Assembly (NCBI GenBank): GCA_947650365.1
Contig: OX393549.1
Span: 12,282,073 to 12,346,072, forward strand
Reading direction: 5' to 3'
DNA length: 64,000 nucleotides
Source of the DNA: Chamaelirium japonicum
Taxonomy: Eukaryota > Streptophyta > Magnoliopsida > Liliales > Melanthiaceae
Positions 48,366 to 58,455 of the stretch are shown here, piece after piece; position 1 is the stretch's first letter; the number at the start of each line of letters is the position of its first letter. A program made the translations under genes and the position numbers. The notes beneath the pieces were generated by a model. The model saw only the letters and a program-made list of their open reading frames with translations. It made no database searches and was not told the DNA's origin.

Positions 48366-48414
48366 CATTTACGATCCGATTTACCGATTTAGAGTCTAAG
48401 TGTTGGAAAATCAT
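48366..48414 (+). repeat. isolated fragment of the 181-bp monomer
   Basis: ATTTACGATCCGATTTACCG followed by ATTTAGAGTCTAAGTGTTGG and AAAATCATAAG matches about 50 bases of the satellite unit, in the orientation of the large array. It lies alone, next to a short GA run, between the Argonaute fragment and TNP1. Confidence 0.9.
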
Positions 48415-48494
48415 AAGTGTGATAATATGATCTAAACTCAAATTAGTAAGATTCATATTTTTTGCTATTATTATAAAGATTAGTAAGTACCTGA

Positions 48495-50189
48495 TCATGA
48501 GGATGAGCCACCGCTAGACCGGTTTATGAATTCATAAAATTTACGCTCCAGTTCCCTGCGAGCTTCTCTTTCCTCATCGAGGGCCTTCTTCTCCGCCTCA
48601 ACCCTCTGCTCGAGGGCCTGCCTCTGCTCTCGCTCCACCTCAATCCTCTGCTCGAGGGCCTGCCTCTGCTCTCGCTCCGCGTCTAGCGCAGACTGCAGCT
48701 GAGTGATAGCACCGGTCTGGGTGTCCCGTGCCCTCGAGCGCATACCCTCTCGTCCAAAGTAGGAGGAGGGCGTGACTCCAAGGCCCGTACAGAGGACACG
48801 GCCGTGCGTGGCAGGTCTCAGCACAGTATCCATCGCTGAGTCGACAGATACTGAGCTGGAGGAGGAGCCGGCCTCGCCCAACGGGGTCACCAGAAGTCGC
48901 ATCCTCTCCTATATAAAAACAACCAATGATATTCAATGATATTTTATGGCATATGTATAAGAATATATTAACAGTAATTTAATTACTTACCACTTGCGAG
49001 GCAACCCTATCGTCCAGAAATGCCCCATTGATACGCCGCCTCCTAGAGGCCTCAAAAAGGTCAATCCTATTAGGCTCGTGGCCCAAGGACTGTGTCTGTT
49101 GGACATATAAAATAAATAGATGAGTTAATATAACATGTATAGAGCTTTAAATAATAACAATGTTTGTATCATTTACCAGCTGCTGGGCAAGCTGGGGCAT
49201 GGAGGTCCTCCCCTTCACTGGAGCAGGTGTCGTCGAGGCACTTCTATTCTGCTTGCCTATAGCAGATTTCGCCTGTGTCAATAGATTAAATTTTGAAACA
49301 TCAATACAATTTTTTAGTATAATATTAAAACAAGTACGAATCAACAAAATTATAATTATACCTGAAAGCTAGGGGTGGCCCAGTGAGCGACCAAAAACTA
49401 TAGAATGTGTAGCGGTGGCGCGTCTCTCGTCCCGGCCGCAGCCTGTACCTCCTCAGCCGGCTGGCCGACCAAGTAACCGTAGAGCTGGTAGAGCTCGTGA
49501 AGGTAATCCCTATACCGCTCACCCATCGTCTTCCACAAGTCCTCCCGATGGGTGTCGGTTTCTATGTTCTCCCATTTAAATTTCTCCTGTAAAATTAATT
49601 TAGAAACAAGTCATTTTATCAAATCAAATTATAAAGAAGTACGATATTATTCTAAAATGCTTTAATAAAACTAACGTACCAAAAACTGCTGATACATCCT
49701 CTTCTTATAGGATGCATCAATGTTCTTCCACCCCCTTAACCCCACAATCGGGGCATTCCTCTCCTCCCGTACTATCATGCCGACCCACGTGGCGGCGTCA
49801 GAAGCATGCTCGCCCACAAAGGTCCTGCCGCTCCACTGTAGGGACAGCGACTCGCATAAGGCCGACAAGCGCCGGGCCGTCGTCACGCCCCGATCGCCTA
49901 CGTGCCTGGTCGACCCTGCAAATAAAATATACATCAGTACTGAAGAAGTATTTACAACATGTATAAAACTTTAGATCTAAACATTACCTGTGGGCGTAGA
50001 TGCTGTAGCCGAGTGCTGAGCACTGCTCGAAGCTCCGGAGGCTGCGACCACAGCAGGAGCTGGTGTGGAGAGAGGAACAACACTACCAGATCCGGACGGC
50101 TCAGCCTCGGACCCTGGGGTGGCAGCCGGAGCGCTCCGAGCTACCCCACCCCTGCCTCTGCCTCTACGAACATATGACCGTGATGCCAT
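48495..50189 (-). CDS. TNP1: TNP1-like CACTA accessory protein (Transposase_24 type), six exons
   Basis: Exons on the minus strand: 50189-49988, 49915-49680, 49586-49362, 49272-49177, 49095-48991, 48908-48495. All introns have GT...AG ends and the phases agree, giving 426 codons. The N-terminus MASRSYVRRGRGRGG is basic, followed by a Ser/Pro/Ala-rich linker. Exons 2-5 carry the plant Ptta/En/Spm transposase pattern (RGWKNIDASYKKRMY, FLVAHWATPSFQ, AKSAIGKQNRSAST, EPNRIDLFEASRRRR). Exon 6 is a coiled coil with two EREQRQALEQR repeats. Proteins of this kind bind subterminal repeats and help TNP2 cut the element ends. One in-frame TAG lies in exon 3, just before FLVAHW, near 49400. The methionine at 50189 was chosen because the basic N-terminus follows it. 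Confidence 0.82.
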
Positions 50190-50338
50190 CTGAAACAATT
50201 TAATTTACATATGAAATAGTAAGATTTACATATGAAACAATATGAAACACTTTGATTTACATATGAAACAGTATGATTTACATATGAAACAATATGAACC
50301 CGCTCGCAATATGAAACAATATGAAACAATATGAAACA
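50190..50338. repeat. short repeat (TTACATATGAAACAATATG type), left block
   Basis: Imperfect tandem of CATATGAAACA.TATGATTTA units, about 22 bases, partly reduced to ATATGAAACA. One place (near 50297) contains GAACCCGCTCGCAA, a piece of the 181-bp monomer, embedded among the short units. Confidence 0.85.
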
Positions 50339-51470
50339 GTTAGACTCTAAATCGGTGAATCGGATTGTAAATTGGTCAAATATCCAATTAGAACCTGCTC
50401 GCAAGTTCGAAATACGGAATATAATTCCAAGTTCGAATTATCGGATGCCGATCCAATGACGATCGGATCGAATCCAAACCTATTTCATATCCGAAACACG
50501 CTAACTTATGATTTTCCAACACTTAGACTCTAAATCGGTGAATCAGAGCGTAAATTGGTCAAATATCCAATTAGAACTCGCTCGCAAGTCCGAAATACGG
50601 AATAATTCCAACTTTGAATTATCGGATGCCGATCCGATGACGATCGGATCGAATCCAAACCTATTTCATATCCGAAACACGCTAACTTATGATTTTCCAA
50701 CACTTAGACTCTAAATCGGTGAATCGGATCGTAAATTGGTCAAATATCCAATTAGAACCCGCTCGCAAGTCCGAAATACGGAATATAATTCCAAGTTCGA
50801 ATTATCGGATGCCGATCCAATGACGATCGGATCGAATCCAAACCTATTTCATATCCGAAACACGCTAAGTTATGATTTTCCAACACTTAGACTCTAAATC
50901 GGTGAATCGGAGCGTAAATTGGTCAAATATCTAATTAGAACTCACTCGCAAGTCCAAAATACGGAATAATTCCAAGTTCCAATTATCGGATACCGATCCG
51001 ATGACGATCCGATCGAATCCAAACCTAGCTATTTCATATCCGAAACACGCTAAGTTATGATTTTCCAACACTTAGACTCTAAATCGGTGAATCAGAGCGT
51101 AAATTGGTCAAATATCCAATTAGAACCCGCTCGCAAGTCCGAAATACGGAATAATTCCAAGTTCGAATTATCGGATGCCGATCCGATGACGATCGGATCG
51201 AATCCAAACCTATTTCATATCCGAAACACGCTAACTTATGATTTTCCAACACTTAGACTCTAAATCGGTGAATCGGAGCATAAATTGGTCAAATATCCAA
51301 TTAGAACCCACTCGCAAGTCCGAAATACGGAATAATTCCAAGTTCGAATTATCGGATGCCGATCCGATGACGATCGGATCGAATCCAAACCTATTTCATA
51401 TCCGAAACACGCTAACTTATGATTTTCCAACTCTTAGACTCTAAATCGGTGAATCGATCGGATCGTAAAT
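50339..51470 (-). repeat. second 181-bp satellite array, inverted (~6 units)
   Basis: The same monomer as at 41715-47255 but in reverse orientation. The block CTTAGACTCTAAATCGGTG recurs near 50339, 50522, 50703, 50886, 51071, 51252 and 51433, steps of 181-185. One unit has the 4-base AGCTAGG-type addition (near 51029). Two units have an extra AT (GAATATAATTCC) not noted in the large array. It lies between TNP2 and TNP1. Confidence 0.96.
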
Positions 51471-51473
51471 CGG

Positions 51474-51625
51474 TGAAACGGTATGATTTACATATGAAAC
51501 GGTATGATTTACATATGAATCGGTGAAACGGTATGATTTACATATAAAACAATATGATATACATATGAAACAATATGATTTATATATGAAACAATTTGAT
51601 TTAAATATGAAACAATTTGATTTAC
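51474..51625. repeat. short repeat (TTACATATGAAACAATATG type), right block
   Basis: The same ~22-base unit as at 50190-50338, with GGTATGATTTACATATGAAA forms. The first copies are mixed with AATCGGTGAA from the 181-bp monomer. The inverted satellite array therefore sits inside a short-repeat tract. Confidence 0.85.
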
Positions 51626-51632
51626 ATACGGT

Positions 51633-54600
51633 CTAGTCATTTTCTGTCTCATCTCTGTCACTCTCATCGCTTCCCTCTTCTATTATTTGATCTGCATTCG
51701 CTGTCCAGTTTGTATTGTCGACATCTTTATTTTCGTCGTACACTGCGTCGACAATGATTATCTCATCATTCTGGTATGCATCCAAATCATCATCGACGAC
51801 CCCCACATCCTTGTCTCCCATGTCATAAAAATCTCTGGGTGGTGACCTGACTACAATTTGCCAACCTGGAGAGGTATTATCCGGTGCATAAAATATCTGT
51901 TGCGCTTGAGAGGCAAGAATGAATGGATCTTCATATTGGGTATTCAATCTCTTGCCAGTGTTGATGCTGATAAAACCGTATTTGTCGACATTATAACCAG
52001 TCCCGCGATTATTAACATCATACCAATCGTATTTGAATAATACGATCCGATTTTGGCCAAGGAATTTAATCTCGAGAATCTCGTTGAGGACACCGTAGAA
52101 GTCGATATTTTCTAATTCTTCTTGCTCATCGTTGACGACAACCCCACTATTTTGGGTTCTTCGTGATTTTTCACTATCTTTCGTCCGAAATCTATAACCG
52201 TTCACGATATAACCATCGTACGATATTGCGTCTTGCAAAGGACTACAAGATAAGCGCCAGAGATCCTCATTCATCAGCGGATCGTGGTTGTCGTGCAGCT
52301 CCTGTGCCTATAATAACCATATGACATTCATGATATGAACACATAATTATTGTTCGGTAATGAATGTCAATGAAATTCAGTAATGATGTGAATACTTACA
52401 TGTTTCTCGAACCACGATGGGAATTCACGATCATGAATTTGGGGAGCATTTCGAGTACCCCGATTATTAATGATGGCTTTATGCTTCCTGTTTTACCGGT
52501 TATAAATTAGATTATAATTAGCACATATACTTAATGAATGGACTGAAAGAATGAGTAAATGATCGTAAAATGCTTACTCAATGAATGGCCACACTTCATC
52601 ACATTGGCGCAACACATACATATGTGCCTGTTGAATCTCATCTACAGACAATCGACGGGTTTTGCCTCCTCCTACAGGTCTACCCATTTTGGCAAATATA
52701 GACAGACCCCCATCGAAGTCTATTGGACCACCGTCATAGTTCCGCTCAAGTTGATTGAATCGCGTGTCTATACCATGTAGGTATCTTGAGCAGAATGTTA
52801 GACATTCTTCTGCTAGGTATCCTTCAGTAATTGATCCCTCTGGACGACTTTTATTACGAACATATGATTTCAATGTTCGCAAGTACCTAATTTGAGAAAA
52901 AAATATTTGGATGAATATATCAAGAACGATCAAATACATTGTGCGAATGAGACGAGACGATTACCTCTCGATAAAATACATCCACCGGTAATGAACTGGG
53001 CCGCCGAGTTTGGCCTCATTTGCCAAGTGAACGGTCAAATGCACCATGACATCAAAGAAGGAAGGTGGAAATATCATCTCTAACTTGCACAATGTGAGCG
53101 CAATATCCCTCTCCATCTGTTCAAGTTGGTCCACTCTAAGTACCTTCGAGCACAACTGTCTGAAAAAAGTGCTGAGCTCAATTAACGGACCGGACACCTG
53201 TTCGGTTAAATTCCCACGTATAGCAAGAGATAACAATCGCTGCATAAGAACATGACAATCGTGGCTCTTTAATCCAGACAACTTCCGGCCGTTCTTTTGC
53301 ACGCATCGTGCGATATTCGAAGAATAACCGTCTGGCGTTTTTACAGACCGTAGGAATGCACATAAGGCTGCCTTTTGCTGTGAGCTCATGGTGTAGCATG
53401 CAACTGGCAACACATACTTATCCCCAATCTCTTGGGGATGAAGTGATTTTCGGATGCCTAACTCCTTAAGATCGAGACGAGATTTAAGATTATCCTTCAT
53501 CTTACCGTCGAGATTCAGCAGTGTTCCTATAATATTGCCACACACATTTTTCTCGATATGCATGACATCCAAGTTATGCCGCAAGAGTAGGCTGCTCCAG
53601 TACGGTAGTTTAAAGAAAATACTCTTCTTCTTCCAGTTATGCTCACGCGTAGAATCTTCATGCGTTCTCTTCTTTTTACCTTTTCCAAGTGCCACGGCAT
53701 CAAGCTGATCCAATTCGCACAAGACTTCTACCCCCGAAAGCTGCTCCGGGGCCTTTACAAGTTCCTTCTTGCCGTTGAAAGCTCTTTTGTTCTGCCTCCA
53801 CTTATGTCCGTCAATAAGGAATCTTCGATGGCCCATATAACAGAACTTGCCTCCGTTCTTCAACCGTAATGAATCTGTCTCCTTATTGCATATAGGGCAC
53901 GCCAATTTTCCTTTAGTACTCCACCCGGATAAGTTGGCATATGCAGGAAAATCGTTGATGGTCCATAGAAGTGCCGCATGCATCCGAAAATTCTGGCGCA
54001 ACGAGGCATCATACGTATCGGCCCTAACTTCCCATAACTCGTTCAACTCCTCAATCAACGACTGCAAGTAAACGTCAATATCATTACCAAGCGACCTGGG
54101 TCCGAGAATGAGCAAGGAGAGCATTATGTATGGCTTTTTTAAGCACATCTAGGGAGGCAAATTGTATGGAATTAGGACAACTGGCCAAATGCTGTACGAC
54201 ACACTCATATTCCCAAAGGGATTGAAGCCATCGCTAGCAAGCCCTAACCTGACGTTGCGAACTTCACATGCGAATTCAGGATAGGTATGATCAAAATCTT
54301 TCCATATCAGAGAGTCGGCCGGATGTCTCATAATCCCGTCATCTGTACATTCTCGTGCATGCCACCTCATGTGCTCAGCAGTCTTCGATGACATAAACAA
54401 CCTCTGAAGCCTGTCCCTGAGCGGGAAGTATAGGAGAACCTTTGCAGATACATTTTTCTTTCTTCGACTGGTACTAGACTCGGCATCCGTCTCTTTATAT
54501 CTCGTTGCTCCGCATATGTGGCATGACCGCGCATGTTCATACTCTTTCCGGTACAACATACAATCGTTCACGCATGCATCAATTTTCTCATAACCCAGAT

Positions 54601-55234
54601 CGAGATCTTTAATTGTCTTCTTCGCCTCGTAGAATGATTTTGGTACTGTCTCACCCATAGGAAAAGCCTCTTTCAGCAACTCTACCAACATATTAAATGA
54701 CTTATTACTCCAACCATTGAGGCACTTCAAATGAAGAAGCTTTACAGTGAAAGAGAGTTTTGAAAACTTCTCACACCTTGGGTATAGAGGTTGTTCGACA
54801 TCTTTAAGCAATCTGTAGAACTTGTCCGCTTCGATATTGGGCTGATCACCTGACGGTGTTTCCGTGCCTATTCCACCTTGCAAATCATGTATCATACCCT
54901 GCATGTCATCGTCATCGTCTGTATTAATATTATCATCAGCGATCACTGTGTTTGAAGTTTCACCGTGAGCTGCCATGGGGACTGCATCTAGCTCCTCACC
55001 GTGCGAGAACCAACGGGTATAGCTAATGTCAATGCCACGCATTACCAGATCAACCTCACATTCCTCTCGAACCTTCCTAATCACCCTTCTGCAGTCTATA
55101 CAGGGACACACAATTTTTCCATCAAGCGGTGCAAGACGCTCAAATGTAAAATCCAGAAATTTCCTGACTCCTTCTTTGTACTCTTGGCTCATGCGATTCG
55201 AATTACGCATCCAACTCTTATCGATCGAAGACAT
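51633..55234 (-). CDS. TNP2: TNP2-like CACTA transposase, four exons
   Basis: Exons on the minus strand: 55234-52965, 52886-52578, 52487-52400, 52307-51633. All introns are GT...AG and phase-consistent, giving 1114 codons, a usual length for TNP2. Domains: the N-terminal transposase-associated domain (KSWM.NSNRMSQEYKEGV, CPCIDCRR); the Transposase_21 core (LGLASDGFNPFG, LPP.MCLKKPYIMLSLLI, GNDIDVYLQ, WTINDFPAYANLSGWSTKG, LDVMHIEKNVCGNI); DUF4218 across exons 1-2 (FFDVMVHLTVHL, GGPVHYRWMYFIER, ECLTFCSRYL); a short exon 3 (FPSWFEKH); DUF4216 in exon 4 (EIKFLGQNRIVLFKYDWYDV); and an acidic tail. The protein cuts and moves CACTA ends. Codon 362 is TAG where the family has TGG (LPPW), so one premature stop interrupts the core. 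Otherwise it looks complete. Confidence 0.93.
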
Positions 55235-55965
55235 CTTCGTCTATCTGGCTATACAACACCTGAAGTAATTACAAAATTGTCCAAAACTTATCAAATTGTC
55301 CAAAACTTATCAAATTTACCGATCATACCACTTGTGCATAACTTTATCTTCTAAACAACATCAACTCTCACTAAAAACCAACTTGTGCATAACTTTATCT
55401 TCTAAATTAGCAAAATATATTGAGAGAGGATGGTTCAATATTTCTTAAAAAAAAAAAAAGAGGGGATGGTTCAATAAACTAGTACACCCTTACTATTTAG
55501 AGTTTGGGCGTAAAATGAGCCAAGCTTAACACGACCCGAACGCAGCCCGAACTCAAGTTCGGTCTTGACTGTAGCTCAAAAGCATCCCCTAAAAAGGACT
55601 TTTTACCTGAGTGACTGTTTGGATATGAATATGCTTCAAGATTTTTGGATTATAGGACCCCAAAAGCCCAAAAATTGCACGGAGAGCCCAAAAGACTGTT
55701 TGGTTGTGCCTGTTTTGCTTATTCAGAGAGCCCAAATTGGGAATTTTGTGCTAGTGTGATGCATCCCAAAAGTCTAATGTTAGCAAAAACTAATGTTTAC
55801 TTCGGTGCTAGTGTGATATATGTATCCCAAAAGTCTAAGCCCATGACATATATTTGTGGACTAATATATATAAGTTTGATTCTCGGGTTGGGTCGGGACT
55901 ACCTGGGACTATTTGAACCCCAATTGAAAACCGAACCGTATTGAGTTGAGTTTTCGCAAAATTTA
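55235..55965. other. 5' region of TNP2 in the CACTA; no gene
   Basis: AT-rich upstream and untranslated sequence with two AACTTGTGCATAACTTTATC-like repeats near 55340 and 55380 and a duplicated GGATGGTTCAATA near 55427 and 55460. No coding motif. Confidence 0.5.
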
Positions 55966-55968
55966 TTA

Positions 55969-56222
55969 GTGTCTATTTGGTTGGAGGGTGCTGGAACCGG
56001 CGTGTTCCAACTCACATGTGTTCCGCTAAAACAGTTGTTTGGTTTCGTGCGGAGGCTCCCGACCAGATGAGTTTCAACTCCTCCATGGATTTCGATTGTA
56101 TAGAAAACATGTGAGTTTGTACCCTACGGTTTTTAGGTGGAGTTGCACCTCATTCCGTTTGTACGTATCCCACACATGAGTTAGAACACGCCGGTTCCAA
56201 TTCCCTCCAACCAAACAGGCCC
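55969..56222. mobile_element. 254-bp PIF/Harbinger (Tourist-like) MITE inside the CACTA
   Basis: Flanked by TTA on both sides (55966-55968 and 56223-56225). The left end GTGTCTATTTGGTTGGAGG pairs with the right end CCTCCAACCAAACAGGCCC, and the inverted ends continue through GGAACCGGCGTGTTCCAACT for about 50 bases. No coding capacity. The TTA duplication and GG.CTGTTTGG-type end fit Tourist-like MITEs. Confidence 0.87.
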
Positions 56223-56225
56223 TTA

Positions 56226-57058
56226 GGATCAAACCAACTTATTTAGTCAAAATACCTCTGTGTCGGTTCTCGGTTTACCCGACCCAACTTGCACCACTAG
56301 CTAGGATTAAAGAGTACTATTTGAATCAAAGGGTCGCGACTCTCCCGGGTTTGAAACCGACTGCAACGCTGCCATCTGATGGAAGGTACGCTGAAGGCTG
56401 AATCGGACCGGGCTCGGAATTGAACCCGAAGGCATCACTGCCGTCTGACGGTAGGCACCCTATGAATCACGACCCCTGCTATGAAGGGTTTGATGCCATT
56501 CGGCACCGAATTTATTTTCGGGGGAGTTGTTGAGCGGTCTTCCACAAGAGATCTGTTTTATTTGTATAGCCACTCTAGAGCTGCTCTTAAGAACCTAACA
56601 TAAACATAATCCTAAACCTAAGTTCTATAGGCCTTGGGATTAACTCTAGAACTAAGAATCCTAAACCTAACAGAACCTAAACCTAGGTTATCTTAATGTT
56701 ATGTGTGTTTGAAATTTGTTCAGATTAATCACCAATTAACCCTTTTTTTAAAAAAATAAAATAATTAATGTGTGAGAGGTCCCTGCAACAGAACAATTCG
56801 GTGAATAGGTACTGCATAAGATACGTTTAGCCTAAGGTCCTTGATCCAATATATCGGTTCGGTGAACATGTTCGAAATTTCTAAGGAATCCTAAAAATCC
56901 TAAAAACTTACTTATAGTCACCGGGGGGAGGAGGAGGAGGAGGAGGAGCTGGCCGCCGGTCGCCGGGGAGGAGGAGGAGGAGCCCACGAGGCGGAGGAGG
57001 AGGAGGACCTCGCCGCCGGTCGCCGGGGAGGGGGGGAGGCCGGGGAGGGGGGGAGAAT

Positions 57059-57104
<46 letters not shown>

Positions 57105-57164
57105 GGGAGGGGTTTAGATCGAAACAGAACAAAAGGGGGGATCGCTGAATCTGATTTAAGTCAG
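56226..57164. other. CACTA 5' region with small duplication and GGA-rich tracts
   Basis: About 56345-56470 holds two diverged copies of a block with GCCATCTGATGG.AGG/GCCGTCTGACGGTAGG followed by GAATC. GGAGGAGGA tracts lie at 56930-57055 with two copies of GCCGCCGGTCGCCGGGGAGG, and a (GA)n microsatellite at 57059-57099. No gene. On the minus strand this would be the leader or promoter of the transposase transcripts. Confidence 0.5.
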
Positions 57165-57910
57165 GGTTTTTACCGACGGAACTGTTATATTCCGTCGGTA
57201 ATAATAATCTTTTTACCGACGGTATAATAATATCCGTCGGTAAAAATCGACGACGAAACACATGGTTCCATTTTTTCAGAGGCTCGGTTTTTACCCTGAG
57301 TTTTGTCGGGACACTTTTACCGACGGAAATTTAATTACCGTCGGTATTGTACCGACGGACATATAACGTCCGTCGGTACAAATTCTTTATACCGACGGCA
57401 GTATAAAGTCCGTCGGTAAAAATCAACGACGAAACTCAGGGTTCCATTTTTTCCAGAGGCTCGGTTTTTACCCTGAGTTTCGTCGGGACAATTTTACCGA
57501 CGGATAGTTAATTATCGTCGGTAATTTACCGACGGACATATAATTTCCGTCGGTAAAATTAGTTATACCGACGGAAATATATAGTCCGTCGGTACAATAT
57601 CCCAACGAAACACAGAGTGCCTTTTTTTTCCAGAGACTCGGTTTTTAGCCTGAGTTTCGTCGTGACATTGTACCGACGGACTTTATTTAGCCGTCGGTAT
57701 TAAGTATTTTACCGACGGTATTATACGTGTCGTCGGTATAAAGTATTTTACCGACGGATAATAAGTGACCGTCGGTAATAAATGTGATTAAAAAACTAAA
57801 AAAATTGAAGTTATAATACCGACGGACATTATAGGAACCGTCGGTAAAAAGTATATTATTACCGACGGTGATAATAATGTCCGTCGGTAAAGACCCTATT
57901 TCTTGTAGTG
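57165..57910. repeat. right subterminal repeats of the CACTA
   Basis: About thirty copies of TTTACCGACGG or CCGTCGGTAA, organised in larger direct repeats: a block with GGCTCGGTTTTTACCCTGAG followed by TTTCGTCGGGACA occurs three times (near 57280, 57460, 57640). It ends with TTTCTTGTAGTG. Confidence 0.9.
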
Positions 57911-58362
57911 TCTCAATCCTCTAACAAGAAGAATCACTTACCGTGTCACTGCCTCCTTGAAACTCAAAAGCTTGGGGGAACGTAGCGCGGACGCCCACCT
58001 GGATCATTCACTTCTCCCCACAACTTCCTCTCTCACAAGTTCTTGACCTAACCTTAAATCCACCCTTGTTTCCCTTAAATAGGGAGCAGGCGCATACCAA
58101 AGGGGGACCCAAAAACCACCTCAAATTTCGTCCAAAGCAACTCGAACTCACATCCTGTCCAGCTTGAATCCGTCGTTGTCAGACCCAGGATGTGCGCACG
58201 AATTGTACAAGTTATGCACCTGATTTCTCCACAAATTTGATCACCGCCTTTTCTGTCAATTCACTTGTTCGAAGGAATTCTACAGAAGACATGTGCATGA
58301 CCTGATGAGGTCATGCACGTGATCATGTATGGGCATTGGCTTTTGCAAGTCAAAACCCAACA
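57911..58362 (-). repeat. 5' LTR of the minus-strand element, outer part
   Basis: Continues the LTR cut at 40741. It matches 39040-39559. The outer end reads TGTTGGGTTTTGACTTGC on the minus strand. Confidence 0.8.
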
Positions 58363-58366
58363 ATAA

Positions 58367-58455
58367 GTTAGAGACTTATCCTACTTTATAAAGGGGTGTT
58401 TAGGGTTTCTTTGTATGCAAAGAAGAGACCATGGAGTTCGACCTGAATTTGGCGC
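58367..58455 (+). repeat. 607-bp tandem repeat, copy B, right part
   Basis: Resumes copy B after the 20-kb insertion: GAGACTTATCCTACT, TATAAAGGGGTGTTTAGGG and TTTCTTTGTATGCAAA match the end of copy A (37905-37970). Confidence 0.78.

Larger units (their letters stand above)
40742..57910 (-). mobile_element. 17.2-kb CACTA (En/Spm) DNA transposon with satellite arrays
   Basis: The ends are CACTACAAAAAA at 40742 and TTTCTTGTAGTG at 57910, flanked by TCT on both sides (40739-40741 and 57911-57913), the 3-bp duplication of CACTA elements. Both ends carry dense TTACCGACGG/CCGTCGGTAA subterminal repeats. Two genes on the minus strand encode the TNP2 transposase and the TNP1 accessory protein. Also inside: a 5.5-kb 181-bp satellite array, a second inverted array of the same monomer, an Argonaute exon fragment and a MITE. 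The strand given is that of its genes. It looks nearly complete; each gene has one in-frame TAG. Confidence 0.95.
38887..58362 (-). mobile_element. short non-autonomous LTR element on the minus strand, split by a CACTA
   Basis: Read on the minus strand: a 5' LTR begins TGTTGGGTTTTG at 58362, runs to 57911, is interrupted by the CACTA (57910-40742), and resumes from 40741 to 40577, ending CAACA. TGGTATCAGGGC, a tRNA-Met-type primer site, follows at 40575-40564. An internal part of only about 1 kb (40576-39560) follows, then the 3' LTR (39559-38887). Without the CACTA the element is about 2.3 kb. No gag or pol is present. LTRs are visibly diverged, so it is old. No clean target duplication was seen. 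Confidence 0.75.

Noticed and set aside
56330-56480. tRNA-like look of GGTTTGAAACC and GGAATTGAACCC segments
   Set aside because: No acceptor-stem pairing or A-box at the right distance could be seen. The stretch is a small tandem duplication.
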